Shown here: in pieces, positions 1 through 6,293 of the stretch
Numbering within the stretch: the first letter of the stretch is position 1
Layout of the letters: each line of letters opens with the position of its first letter
Source: Lachnospiraceae bacterium
Lineage (GTDB): Bacteria; Bacillota_A; Clostridia; Lachnospirales; Lachnospiraceae
Direction: 5' to 3'
DNA length: 15,139 nucleotides
Assembly: GCA_016291475.1 (NCBI GenBank)
Contig: JAEEXJ010000080.1
Coordinates: 1-15,139, forward strand
Translations under genes and position numbers: made by a program
Notes under the pieces: generated by a model
The model's database searches: none
Told to the model about the DNA's origin: nothing
Seen by the model: the letters and a program-made list of their open reading frames with translations, nothing else

Positions 1-178
1 TCTCCTTCTTCTGAAGATCGAGAACCTGTGCCCAAAGATCCTTGGTAGCCTGTGTAGGTCCTGCAAGGAAGCTCTCATCTCCATCATAGGGATGATAGTT
101 TCTCTGGATGAAGTCACGGACATTTACTTCTCTGTCCCACTTACCTGTTTTGAAATCCTGCCATTCAGGTCTTTCCAT
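1..178 (-). CDS. pflB: Pyruvate formate-lyase (formate acetyltransferase), N-terminal fragment
   Basis: The first 59 codons are present; the rest runs off the left edge. The visible protein begins MERPEWQDFKTGKWDREVNV and continues through RDFIQRNYHPYDGDESFLAGPT, which I recognise as the N-terminus of clostridial PflB. The enzyme is a cytoplasmic glycyl-radical protein that converts pyruvate and CoA to formate and acetyl-CoA during anaerobic fermentation. The catalytic cysteines and the glycyl-radical loop lie outside the window, so activity cannot be judged. The start is fixed by an AGGAGG at 188-193, about 9 nt upstream of the ATG. It is divergent from the DUF1858 gene and has its own near-consensus promoter. 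Another glycyl-radical enzyme is possible but less likely given this N-terminal sequence. Confidence 0.86.
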   Translation of the reverse strand, partial: MERPEWQDFKTGKWDREVNVRDFIQRNYHPYDGDESFLAGPTQATKDLWAQVLDLQKKE

Positions 179-288
179 TTAGTAGTTCCTCCTATTAAAA
201 TATAGAATTAAATTGTTACGAAGTTCTGTGTTCACGGAGTATTTTCGTCATTGCAAACTGACTCCTAAACCGCTTCGTGAGTGATTCA
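179..288 (-). other. pflB leader region, possible nested RNA stems
   Basis: About 100 nt separate the predicted transcription start from the pflB ATG. In the minus-strand RNA two nested complementary pairs are visible: an outer ACGAAG/CTTCGT (273-278 with 218-223) and an inner GGAGT/ACTCC (261-265 with 236-240). They could form an imperfect hairpin upstream of the ribosome site. The stems are short, so this is only a possibility. Confidence 0.25.
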
Positions 289-318
289 ATTATAGTTAAG
301 ATTGTATACAGAAGTCAA
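289..318 (-). promoter_or_regulatory. pflB promoter (TTGACT, 18 bp, TATAAT)
   Basis: On the minus strand, TTGACT (313-318) and a perfect TATAAT (289-294) are separated by 18 bp, matching the housekeeping sigma consensus. The perfect palindrome TGTATACA (303-310) lies inside the spacer, a position where a bound repressor would block RNA polymerase. Confidence 0.75.
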
Positions 319-371
319 GGTAAAGCCGTGTACTTTTTTACGTACAAACCCCATGAAACCTGACTTTTTTG

Positions 372-379
372 TGTATACA
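372..379. promoter_or_regulatory. Second TGTATACA palindrome, candidate operator
   Basis: This is an exact copy of the 8-bp palindrome in the pflB promoter spacer (303-310), 69 bp away centre to centre. On the minus strand it sits within ATTGTATACA; the same ten bases occur on the plus strand at 301-310. It lies upstream of both divergent promoters. Operator function is inferred from position and repetition only. Confidence 0.35.
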
Positions 380-422
380 ATGTTTCACGGAAGATAAATT
401 TTTCATTAAAATCAAAAACATA

Positions 423-452
423 TTGGTCAAATTGGTTTTTATGAGATATACT
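423..452 (+). promoter_or_regulatory. Probable promoter of the DUF1858 gene
   Basis: TTGGTC (423-428), an 18-bp gap and TATACT (447-452) give a moderate housekeeping promoter about 50 nt before the ATG at 504. The -35 element matches only four of six consensus bases. Confidence 0.45.
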
Positions 453-503
453 GTCTTTTCGTAACAGGATATTAACGCTTAAAACAACTGTACGGAGCAG
501 ATT

Positions 504-806
504 ATGGATACCGAATTAAAAGAAAACCTTGATATGAATCTTGAAGACGAAGAAGTCTCCATGGACGGAGAACCCGTCAGAGAAGTTTGCGGCATCAGAT
601 CAAACATGACTCTCGGCGACATCATGACCAAGAAGCCCGAAGTCATCCCCATCCTTATGGAGGCAGGCATGCACTGTGTAAGCTGTCCCGCGGCACTTAT
701 GGAGACCCTTGAAGAAGCAGCTATAGTACACGGAATCCTCATCGACGAACTCATGGATTATATTAAAGAGTCTCTCGAAAGGGATGCAAAGCCCGAAGAA
801 GCATAA
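504..806 (+). CDS. DUF1858 / hybrid-cluster-associated disulfide domain protein
   Basis: A 100-residue cytoplasmic protein. Residues 34-92 match the DUF1858 pattern: MTLGDIMTKKPEV followed by GMHCVSCPAA, with C58 and C61 forming the CxxC, and then EEAAIVHG. The family is known as a small redox-disulfide domain often found near hybrid cluster (prismane) proteins; its biochemical role is not well defined. Residues 1-33 are an acidic extension with one further cysteine (C29), longer than the usual stand-alone domain. The start is supported by GGAG at 494-497. The gene is monocistronic, divergent from pflB, and followed by a hairpin terminator. A link to anaerobic redox control is inferred from the motif and the neighbour. 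No metal-binding or catalytic residues beyond the cysteines are recognisable. Confidence 0.85.
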   Translation: MDTELKENLDMNLEDEEVSMDGEPVREVCGIRSNMTLGDIMTKKPEVIPILMEAGMHCVSCPAALMETLEEAAIVHGILIDELMDYIKESLERDAKPEEA

Positions 807-823
807 GCACTTAAATCAACATC

Positions 824-857
824 AAAGCCCGCCCGGATTATTCCGGACGGGCTTTTC
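824..857. terminator. Bidirectional terminator between DUF1858 gene and chemoreceptor
   Basis: A hairpin with arms 824-837 and 842-855 pairs AAAGCCCG and CCGGA with their complements around one C-A mismatch and a TTAT loop. It is followed by TTTT on the plus strand, and by TTT within the stem foot on the minus strand. It lies between the two convergent stop codons, so it probably serves both genes. Confidence 0.8.
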
Positions 858-879
858 TCATGTCTTATGCGATGCGAAA

Positions 880-3336
880 TTACAGTTTGAATTTTCCTAT
901 TATGTCTGTCAGATCCGATACAACATGCTTGGTCTCATTAACCTTATCGATACTGTCAGCGGTTTCGGCGGACATTTCCGAAGTCTTTTCCGCGATATCG
1001 ACAACACCGCGTGAGCTTTCTGTAACCGTGGTATCGATTCCCTCAATGGCGGATACGATCGTATCCATTTCATCAGCAAGTTCCTGAATACTGCTTCTAA
1101 TCTCATTCATGCTGCTTCCGAAGGTATCGGCATCAACCTTGTACTGCTCGCTGACTTTGCCGAATTCCTGATAATCCGTAAGGACATTGGTCTCCAGGAA
1201 ATTTGTGGTCTGAGTCAGGCAATCGGACATCTGACCGACAGCGTTGTTGACCTCATCAACTATGCTTCCGATATTCTTAACAGCCTCGGAAGTCTGGGTT
1301 GCCAGATTGGAAATCTCGGTCGCAACAACCGCAAATCCTCTTCCTGCCTCACCTGCCCTTGCAGCCTCAATGGATGCATTGAGTGCCAAAAGTCCGGTCT
1401 GAGAAGAAATGGCCATGATGGTTCCGGTAAGTTCATTGATCTTGTTAACAGCCTGAGAAGCAACGATGGCTTCTTCGGATTTAACCTTAACGGACTCATA
1501 GATCTCGATAGTCTTCTTACTTGCTTTCTCGGTAGTAGCCGCAAGTTCTCCGGCACGGCTGAGAACCTCGTCCGAAAGTTTTGTACCTTCACCGGCAAGA
1601 TCGTCTATACCGCGTGCGCTTTCACGTACATTGGCAACATTCTGAGCAATGGTAGTTGTGGATGCAGCGGTTTCCTGCATTCCCGCTGCAAGCTCTTCGG
1701 TGGTAGCAGAGTTATCTTCACAGATATTTCCGACTTTATCGATGGTTGCCTTAAGAGCATCGACATTGGAATTGATATCGCCTCCCGCCTCCGAAATAGC
1801 TCCGACCATTTCTCTCAGATTATTTCTGGTAACAGCGAGGGCTCTTGCGATAAATCCGACCTCATCCTTTCTCTTTTCCAGGATCTCGGATTCTTTGTCC
1901 TCGGTGAAATCGTAATCCGCTGTTTTATTGAGGATGGGAACGAGCTGTTCAAGTGCCTTGAGCATGAACATAGCAAATGCCGTAACAAGGACGACCGCCA
2001 GAACAGCCCCGATGAGACCGTAAATTATCAATCCGCTTCTCATTGCGGCTACTCCCGCCATCATCTTATCTCTGTCAGCTGTAACTATTACGATATTTCC
2101 GTCTCTGGTAAATGCATAACCTGCAACTTTGTAAGACCCTTTATACTCATAAGTACATGATCCGTTTTCTACCGCCTTTCCGGCCTGAAGATCTGCAACG
2201 ATTCCCTTGACCGCTGCATTTTCCACGGGCTGTCCTATTTTCTCGGGATTGGTATGATAAAGCATGGTTCCGTCGGGAGATACCATATAAGCATACGATC
2301 CCTCAACACCGGACATCTCGATCTTTCCGATCAATGTATCATAGTCAATCTTTATGAGCTTGTCATAATCCGCAGTTACAAGGACGATATTTCCGGTATC
2401 GGTAAAGGAATAGCCCGCAAGCTTGAGAGCTCCTTTATACTCATAAATGACATAACCGTCATTTACTGTTTTTCCTGCCTGAATGTCTGCAACGATTCCC
2501 TTAACAGCCGCATTTTCTACGGGCTGTCCTATTTTCTCGGGATTGGTATGCCAAAGCATGGTTCCGTCAGGAGATACCATGTAAGCATATGAACCTTCCA
2601 CTCCGTCTATCTCGATATTTCCGAGAAGAGTATCATAATCTATCTTCATGAACTCATCGTAATCTGCGGTTACGATGAGGATATTTCCGGCATTTGTAAA
2701 TGCGTATCCCGCAAGTTTAAGGGCATCTTTATATTCATACAAAACAGAACCGTCTTCGACCGTCTTGCCTGCCTGAAGATCCGCTACGATTCCCTTAACT
2801 GCCGCGTTCTCTACTGGATTGCCGATCTTCTCCGGATTCGGATGCCAGAGCATGGTTCCGTCGGGAGATACCATGTACGCATAAGAACCTGCCACATCCT
2901 TGATGGCAACTTCCTTAAGAACACTATCCAGCTGAGCGGTATCAAGTGTAGCACCGCCCGCCAGATCAACAGCCTTCGCCGCTTCCTCCGCAAGGTTCTG
3001 TGCATAGGACTTGTAAACCGTCTCTCCGAACTCTCTGGAAAAATTGATCGAGATTGCGGCTTCCTGAGCTAGATTCATTGCATATCCGCCGTAAGCCTTC
3101 TCTCCAAACTCCGTAGCGAAGTCAACTCCTATTGCCGCTTCTTCAGCAAGATTCTGTGCATAGTTGAGATATGTGCCTTCCATTGCACTCGATGCCCTGT
3201 TTGAGGCGACGAATACCTGAACACATATCACAACAAGCACGATAATGCTGACTGCCATTGCAATCTTCGTGCTCATCTTGTGAATAAACGTAAGTTTACC
3301 CTCGCTCTGTAGCGACGTAGTACCGTTTGCCGCCAT
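880..3336 (-). CDS. Methyl-accepting chemotaxis protein with three tandem Cache repeats
   Basis: An 818-residue membrane chemoreceptor. Transmembrane helix 1 is at about 24-44 and helix 2 at about 433-458. Between them are three 26-residue helical repeats starting at Y56, Y82 and Y108 (core [10 protein letters not shown]), followed by three 98-residue Cache-like repeats (about 136-233, 234-331, 332-428), each with [19 protein letters not shown] and [13 protein letters not shown] segments. A HAMP-like linker follows at about 459-505, then the signalling coiled coil. Its hairpin tip at about 647-675 ([20 protein letters not shown]) is the contact site for CheA/CheW. The C-terminus is GKFKL, without a CheR-docking pentapeptide. 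Family knowledge says the Cache region binds a small ligand outside the cell and controls flagellar motion through CheA; the ligand is unknown. GGAGGTG at 3344-3350 supports the start. A standard receptor has one single or double Cache module, so this triplication is unusual. Confidence 0.93.
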   Translation of the reverse strand: MAANGTTSLQSEGKLTFIHKMSTKIAMAVSIIVLVVICVQVFVASNRASSAMEGTYLNYAQNLAEEAAIGVDFATEFGEKAYGGYAMNLAQEAAISINFSREFGETVYKSYAQNLAEEAAKAVDLAGGATLDTAQLDSVLKEVAIKDVAGSYAYMVSPDGTMLWHPNPEKIGNPVENAAVKGIVADLQAGKTVEDGSVLYEYKDALKLAGYAFTNAGNILIVTADYDEFMKIDYDTLLGNIEIDGVEGSYAYMVSPDGTMLWHTNPEKIGQPVENAAVKGIVADIQAGKTVNDGYVIYEYKGALKLAGYSFTDTGNIVLVTADYDKLIKIDYDTLIGKIEMSGVEGSYAYMVSPDGTMLYHTNPEKIGQPVENAAVKGIVADLQAGKAVENGSCTYEYKGSYKVAGYAFTRDGNIVIVTADRDKMMAGVAAMRSGLIIYGLIGAVLAVVLVTAFAMFMLKALEQLVPILNKTADYDFTEDKESEILEKRKDEVGFIARALAVTRNNLREMVGAISEAGGDINSNVDALKATIDKVGNICEDNSATTEELAAGMQETAASTTTIAQNVANVRESARGIDDLAGEGTKLSDEVLSRAGELAATTEKASKKTIEIYESVKVKSEEAIVASQAVNKINELTGTIMAISSQTGLLALNASIEAARAGEAGRGFAVVATEISNLATQTSEAVKNIGSIVDEVNNAVGQMSDCLTQTTNFLETNVLTDYQEFGKVSEQYKVDADTFGSSMNEIRSSIQELADEMDTIVSAIEGIDTTVTESSRGVVDIAEKTSEMSAETADSIDKVNETKHVVSDLTDIIGKFKL
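2053..2931 (-). repeat. Three in-frame 294-bp repeats encoding Cache units
   Basis: The same DNA word (AGCATGGTTC on the plus strand) begins at 2261, 2555 and 2849, exactly 294 bp apart, and the flanking DNA is also strongly similar. The high nucleotide identity, not only protein similarity, suggests fairly recent duplication or continuing gene conversion. Units 2 and 3 (minus-strand order) look closer to each other than to unit 1, which has HPNPEKIGN where the others have HTNPEKIGQ. Confidence 0.85.
2938..3171 (-). repeat. Three in-frame 78-bp repeats encoding helical segments
   Basis: These encode residues 56-133 of the chemoreceptor. Each 26-residue unit begins with tyrosine and contains YAxNLAxEAA; the first two continue through an F-x-x-EFGE segment, and the third diverges into the Cache region. 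The copy number, three, equals that of the downstream Cache units. Confidence 0.7.
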
Positions 3337-3548
3337 AACACTTCACCTCCGTTTAGAAAAAAAAATATCAACCGTATCCTTCCGGTTTATTCCCCGATTT
3401 ATAGTATAATTATCTAAAACGACGTGTGAAAAACCATGATGTTTTGTGAAATATTGTTAATTTTATTATATATCTCCAATAGTATTCTTGCAATTTCATA
3501 ATGATCATTAATTAACATTTTGAAGCATTTATAGCTTTATGCCCCGGA
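3337..3548. other. AT-rich upstream region of the chemoreceptor
   Basis: This stretch holds the ribosome site and a possible minus-strand -10 element (TATACT, within 3405-3420) but no convincing -35 partner, and I could not find a SigD-type TAAA/GCCGATAA promoter. A degenerate TTTTGAAGC at about 3518-3526 may be a decayed relative of the 62-bp repeats that start at 3549. No coding region is visible. Confidence 0.4.
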
Positions 3549-4117
3549 GCATCGAAAATCATATTTTCCGCGGAATTCGATGTATTTTTTAGCCTACCGA
3601 ACTACTAAAGGCATCGAAAAGTCACGTTTCCCCTGTTTTCGATGCTTTTCATACCACTCGGCTCCGGAATAAGCATCGGGATTCCCTTTTTCCCCTGTTT
3701 TCGATGCCTTTCCGGCTCCACCAGGTCATAAAAAGCATCAAAAAATCACACTTCCCCAGATTCTGATGCTCTCTAAGCCCCATCAGGTCGCCTAAAGCAT
3801 CAAAAAGTCACACATCCCCAGATTCTGATGCTTTTCCAACCCCACCAGGTCATAAAAAGCATCAAATGGCCATACTTCCCGCAATTTTGATGCTCTCTCA
3901 GCCCCACCAGGTCATAAAAAGCATCAAAAGACCATACTTTCCGCAATTTTGATGCCTTTCCGGCTCCACCCGACCGAAAAATGCATCAAAAAGTCATACT
4001 TCCCGCAATTTTGATGCTTTCCCGGCCCCACCCAGTCGACTAAGGCATCAAAAAGTCACGCTTCCCCGGATTCTGATGCTCTCTCAGCTCCACCCGACCG
4101 AAAAAAGCATCAAAAAA
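3549..4117. repeat. 62-bp hairpin repeat array, nine full units plus a partial tenth
   Basis: GCATC recurs at 3549, 3611, 3673, 3735, 3797, 3859, 3921, 3983, 4045 and 4107, always exactly 62 bp apart. Each full unit has GATGC (GATGT in unit 1) at offset +30, so every unit can fold into a stem of up to 10 bp (for example GCATCAAAA with TTTTGATGC) around a loop of roughly 15-17 nt. The loop carries a conserved TTCC, read as GGAA on the minus strand. A linker of about 27 nt follows, usually containing a GGCTCCACC or AGCCCCACC type block and ending in an A-run. The linkers are conserved between units, so this is not CRISPR. Because 62 is not a multiple of three, and no open frame crosses the array, it is non-coding. 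Units 4-9 resemble each other more than units 1-3. Function is unknown to me. Confidence 0.92.
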
Positions 4118-4144
4118 GGACCGGATCATACGATCCGGTCCTTT
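4112..4144 (-). terminator. Intrinsic terminator of the rpsF-ssb-rpsR operon
   Basis: A perfect 13-bp stem (4115-4127 with 4132-4144; AAAGGACCGGATC and its complement) has a 4-nt loop. On the minus strand it is followed by six T residues (4117 down to 4112). It lies about 30 nt after the rpsR stop. Its T-tract is the A-run of the tenth 62-bp unit. Confidence 0.92.
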
Positions 4145-4171
4145 AGAGCTCATTATTTGATCAAAAAGGGA

Positions 4172-4438
4172 TCAATCCTGTGTGTAAGGAAGGATTGCCA
4201 TCTGACGAGCACGCTTGATAGCGGTGGTAAGCTCTCTCTGGTGCTTAGCACAGTTGCCGGTGATACGGCGGGGAAGGATCTTTCCTCCCTCAGAGATATA
4301 CTTACGAAGCTTGTTAGCATCCTTGTAATCGATTACGTTGTCCTTACCGCAGAAAACGCACACCTTTCTACGTCTTGCGTGCATTCCGCCCCTTCTTCTG
4401 GCCGGTCCTTCCGGTCTCTCAGATTTGGTATATGCCAT
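4172..4438 (-). CDS. rpsR: 30S ribosomal protein S18
   Basis: An 88-residue protein with the S18 core: [11 protein letters not shown] near the N-terminus, then [24 protein letters not shown], then [25 protein letters not shown]18 binds S6 and 16S rRNA in the platform of the small subunit. The CxxC plus the later C-A-K-H is the zinc-binding (C+) version. The start is the ATG at 4438; a TTG five codons earlier would put AGGAGG (4444-4449) inside the coding region, so it is rejected. It is the last gene of rpsF-ssb-rpsR, 27 nt after ssb, and is followed by a strong terminator. Confidence 0.97.
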   Translation of the reverse strand: MAYTKSERPEGPARRRGGMHARRRKVCVFCGKDNVIDYKDANKLRKYISEGGKILPRRITGNCAKHQRELTTAIKRARQMAILPYTQD

Positions 4439-4465
4439 GATTGCCTCCTGCAAACTAAAAACGTG

Positions 4466-4894
4466 TTAGCTGAATGGGAGCTCTTCTACAAGTCCGTCAG
4501 GAATGTTCAGGAAATCATTTCCGCCTGCTGCGGAACCCTGGGACTGGGAACCTGAGTTGTAAGAACCTTCGGATGAAGAATTCTTGCTCTCAGCGAATTC
4601 AACGTCTTCAACCATGATACGGACGTCATAAACCTTCTGACCATCCTTATTCGTATAGTTGTTATTCTGAAGTCTTCCGGACACTACAACTTTGGTGCCC
4701 TTCTTCAAGTATCTTTCTACGAACTCGGCCTGCTTGCCGAAGGATGTACAATTGAAGAAATCCGCATCAGGCTCGCCTTCACGCTTAAACCTGCGGTCCA
4801 CCGCGATACTGTACCTGGCAAAAGTCGTGCCTGAAGTTGAACTGCTTACCTCGGGGTCTCTGGTGAGTCTTCCCATTAAAATAACTTTATTCAT
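4466..4894 (-). CDS. ssb: Single-stranded DNA-binding protein
   Basis: A 142-residue protein. Residues 1-105 form the OB-fold, starting MNKVILMGRLTRDPEV and including FARYSIAVDRRF and DFFNCTSFGKQAEFVERYLKKG. A Ser/Gly/Gln-rich linker (about 105-125) leads to a tail ending EELPFS, a variant of the acidic DDDIPF-type tip that recruits replication and repair partners, with one extra serine at the end. SSB coats exposed DNA in replication, recombination and repair. AAGGAG lies just before the ATG. It sits between rpsF and rpsR, the usual bacterial arrangement, and is presumably co-transcribed with them. Confidence 0.97.
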   Translation of the reverse strand: MNKVILMGRLTRDPEVSSSTSGTTFARYSIAVDRRFKREGEPDADFFNCTSFGKQAEFVERYLKKGTKVVVSGRLQNNNYTNKDGQKVYDVRIMVEDVEFAESKNSSSEGSYNSGSQSQGSAAGGNDFLNIPDGLVEELPFS

Positions 4895-4906
4895 AAGTTT
4901 ATCTCC

Positions 4907-5197
4907 TTATGCTTCGTCCTGTCTTACGCATAAGTATCTGATGACGCCGTCCATAATTCTCATGCGGCTCTCGATCTCTGAATTCTGATCGCCTTCTGCT
5001 TCAAAATGAATGAAGTAGTAGTAGCCTTCGGTCATCTTCTGGATTTCGTAAGCGAGCTTTTTCTTGCCCCACTCTTCTACATCCGCGATTTTTCCGCCGA
5101 ATCTCTCAACAAGTGCCTTGCACTTATCAACTACAGCGGTGCGTGCGTCGTCTTCGATCATTGCGCTGACAACGACAGCTAATTCATACTTTTTCAT
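4907..5197 (-). CDS. rpsF: 30S ribosomal protein S6
   Basis: A 96-residue protein of the S6 family (MKKYELAVVVS, EEWGKKKLAYEIQKMTEGYYYFIHF, IRYLCVRQDEA). S6 forms a heterodimer with S18 on the platform of the small ribosomal subunit. The start at 5197 is chosen because AGGAGGT occurs at 5204-5210; an upstream in-frame ATG near 5233 would include that site in the coding region and add 12 residues not typical of S6. First gene of the rpsF-ssb-rpsR operon, followed 12 nt later by ssb. In many bacteria this operon is controlled by S6:S18 binding to its leader; the leader here has a small hairpin, but I could not confirm the known CCG-bearing motif. Confidence 0.96.
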   Translation of the reverse strand: MKKYELAVVVSAMIEDDARTAVVDKCKALVERFGGKIADVEEWGKKKLAYEIQKMTEGYYYFIHFEAEGDQNSEIESRMRIMDGVIRYLCVRQDEA

Positions 5198-5223
5198 GCT
5201 GTTACCTCCTTTTGGTCTCTGGC

Positions 5224-5240
5224 TCGCACTCATAGTGCGA
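5224..5240 (-). promoter_or_regulatory. Hairpin in the rpsF leader
   Basis: A perfect 7-bp stem, TCGCACT with AGTGCGA around a 3-nt loop, lies about 27 nt upstream of the rpsF start and downstream of its predicted promoter. It could be part of an S6:S18 autoregulatory leader, but the characteristic bulged CCG is not evident in it, so the role is open. Confidence 0.35.
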
Positions 5241-5267
5241 ACAAGGAAAATATATCACGGAGTTTCA

Positions 5268-5295
5268 ATATATCATTCCGCGGATTCTAAATCAA
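5268..5295 (-). promoter_or_regulatory. rpsF operon promoter
   Basis: On the minus strand TTGATT (5290-5295) and TATATT (5268-5273) are separated by 16 bp. This predicts a leader of about 65 nt ahead of the rpsF ATG. Confidence 0.55.
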
Positions 5296-5489
5296 GCGTT
5301 TTTTTATTTTAAACGACATTTATTATGTAGAATCCCCTATTATATACACGGTTTTTCCCCAAATATCAACTCACACGGCTGTTTTCTTTCCCCTCTCTTA
5401 CCTGATCGCATCTCGGATTTCAATTCAAACTTCACGATATATTCTTCCTGTAAATTGATATTTATTTATCGTGTTACAATAAATTTGTG
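5296..5489. other. Intergenic DNA between divergent rpsF and DUF2975 transcripts
   Basis: AT-rich DNA without a plausible gene. The only structure I see is a separated inverted repeat, CACGATA (5433-5439) with TATCGTG (5467-5473), just upstream of the DUF2975-gene promoter. It could be an operator, but the 27-bp gap makes this weak. Confidence 0.3.
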
Positions 5490-5518
5490 TTGACATTCGA
5501 TATTTCAGGGTTTATATT
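5490..5518 (+). promoter_or_regulatory. Strong promoter of the DUF2975-XRE-DUF4173 operon
   Basis: A perfect TTGACA (5490-5495), a 17-bp spacer and TATATT (5513-5518) form a near-ideal housekeeping promoter. The short leader contains AAGGC/GCCTT (5527-5541), able to form a small hairpin, and then a GGGAGGT ribosome site. Confidence 0.8.
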
Positions 5519-5557
5519 GACCGAGGAAAGGCAATAAGCCTTCAAGGGAGGTAGTTT

Positions 5558-6046
5558 ATGAGTCAGAAAAGTTTGGCCAGATGGATCAAAGGAATCCTGC
5601 TCGGGTTTGCCACATTCGGGATCATCTTCTGTATATGCGCTATATACTTCGGAGTTATCCCTCTTTTCGGCAGAGATATCTTCTACGATGATAAGGCATA
5701 CATGTTCACACCCTGGATGTTCTTCCTGCTGATCACCGCAACCCCCTGCTACATCTTCCTGGTCATGGGATGGAAAATAGCGGTCAATATCGAGAACGAC
5801 AGATCATTCTCTCCGGAGAATGCAAACTATCTTAAAAAGATGGCATACCTGGCTCTCGGCGACACCATATTTTTCGCTCTCGGAAACATTGTTTTCCTGT
5901 TCATTAACATGAGCCACCCTGCAATGCTTCTCGGATCTCTGGTCATCGATTTCCTCGGCGTATCGGTTTCCGTAGGATGCGCGGCACTGTCACATCTGGT
6001 ACAGAAAGCCTCCGAGATCCAGGCCGAAAATGAACTTACGATCTAG
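5558..6046 (+). CDS. DUF2975 family membrane protein
   Basis: A 162-residue integral membrane protein with four predicted helices (about 12-34, 51-74, 96-118 and 121-146). Hydrophobicity pattern, length and neighbour match the DUF2975 family, typically encoded directly upstream of a small Cro/CI-type regulator. A conserved-looking NIENDRSFSPENANYLKKM segment lies between helices 2 and 3. Family function is unknown to me; an effect on the downstream regulator, for example sequestration or sensing at the membrane, is only an inference from the recurring pairing. GGGAGGT sits 5 nt before the ATG. Its TAG stop overlaps the ribosome site of the regulator gene, which suggests coupled translation. 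First gene of a three-gene operon. Confidence 0.8.
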   Translation: MSQKSLARWIKGILLGFATFGIIFCICAIYFGVIPLFGRDIFYDDKAYMFTPWMFFLLITATPCYIFLVMGWKIAVNIENDRSFSPENANYLKKMAYLALGDTIFFALGNIVFLFINMSHPAMLLGSLVIDFLGVSVSVGCAALSHLVQKASEIQAENELTI

Positions 6047-6057
6047 GAGGGCTACCT

Positions 6058-6276
6058 ATGGAAGAAGATAAGATCATATTCAACATAGACGTAATGCTCG
6101 CCCGGAGAAAAATGAGCGTAAGCGAGCTTGCGGATAAAGTGGGCATTACCCTTGCCAATATGTCCATTCTTAAAACCGGCAAGGCAAAAGCCATCAAGGT
6201 GGACACGCTGTGTAAACTGTGCAAAGCGCTGGACTGCCAGCCCGGAGATTTACTGGAGTATCAAAAGGGCGATTGA
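6058..6276 (+). CDS. Small XRE-family (Cro/CI, YozG-like) transcriptional regulator
   Basis: A 72-residue protein that is essentially one helix-turn-helix domain: IDVMLARRKMSVSELADKVG, then ITLANMSILKTGKAKAIKVDTLCKLCKALDCQPGDLLEY. This is the short stand-alone form seen next to DUF2975 genes. It would bind DNA as a dimer and probably controls its own operon; the operator is not identified, though an inverted repeat at 5433-5473 is a candidate. AGGAGG at 6045-6050 overlaps the upstream stop codon, and the next gene starts 17 nt after its end, so all three genes are likely co-transcribed. There is no sensor domain, so any signal must come from a partner, plausibly the adjacent membrane proteins. 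Confidence 0.9.
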   Translation: MEEDKIIFNIDVMLARRKMSVSELADKVGITLANMSILKTGKAKAIKVDTLCKLCKALDCQPGDLLEYQKGD

Positions 6277-6293
6277 CCCTAAGGAGGAATATT

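Noticed and set aside
3421..3480. Rex operator near TTGTGAAATATTGTTAA
   Set aside because: The half sites are in direct, not inverted, orientation, so it does not fit the Rex palindrome.
3361..3480. SigD (flagellar sigma) promoter for the chemoreceptor
   Set aside because: No TAAA with correctly spaced GCCGATAA-like sequence could be found on the minus strand.
3549..4117. CRISPR array
   Set aside because: The period and hairpins are superficially similar, but the segments that would be spacers are themselves conserved from unit to unit, and no cas genes are nearby.
4439..4453. Earlier TTG start for rpsR
   Set aside because: It would place the AGGAGG ribosome site inside the coding sequence; S18 proteins normally begin near the MAY of the later ATG.
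4076..4555. Plus-strand open frame of 159 codons across the rpsR terminator
   Set aside because: It runs antisense to rpsR and the end of ssb, crosses a strong terminator and a repeat unit, and has no recognisable protein pattern.
5198..5233. Earlier ATG for rpsF
   Set aside because: The AGGAGGT would be coding, and the extra 12 residues are not typical of S6.
6219..6293. Upstream start for the DUF4173 gene
   Set aside because: It overlaps the regulator gene in another frame without a ribosome site, while 6294 has a good one.
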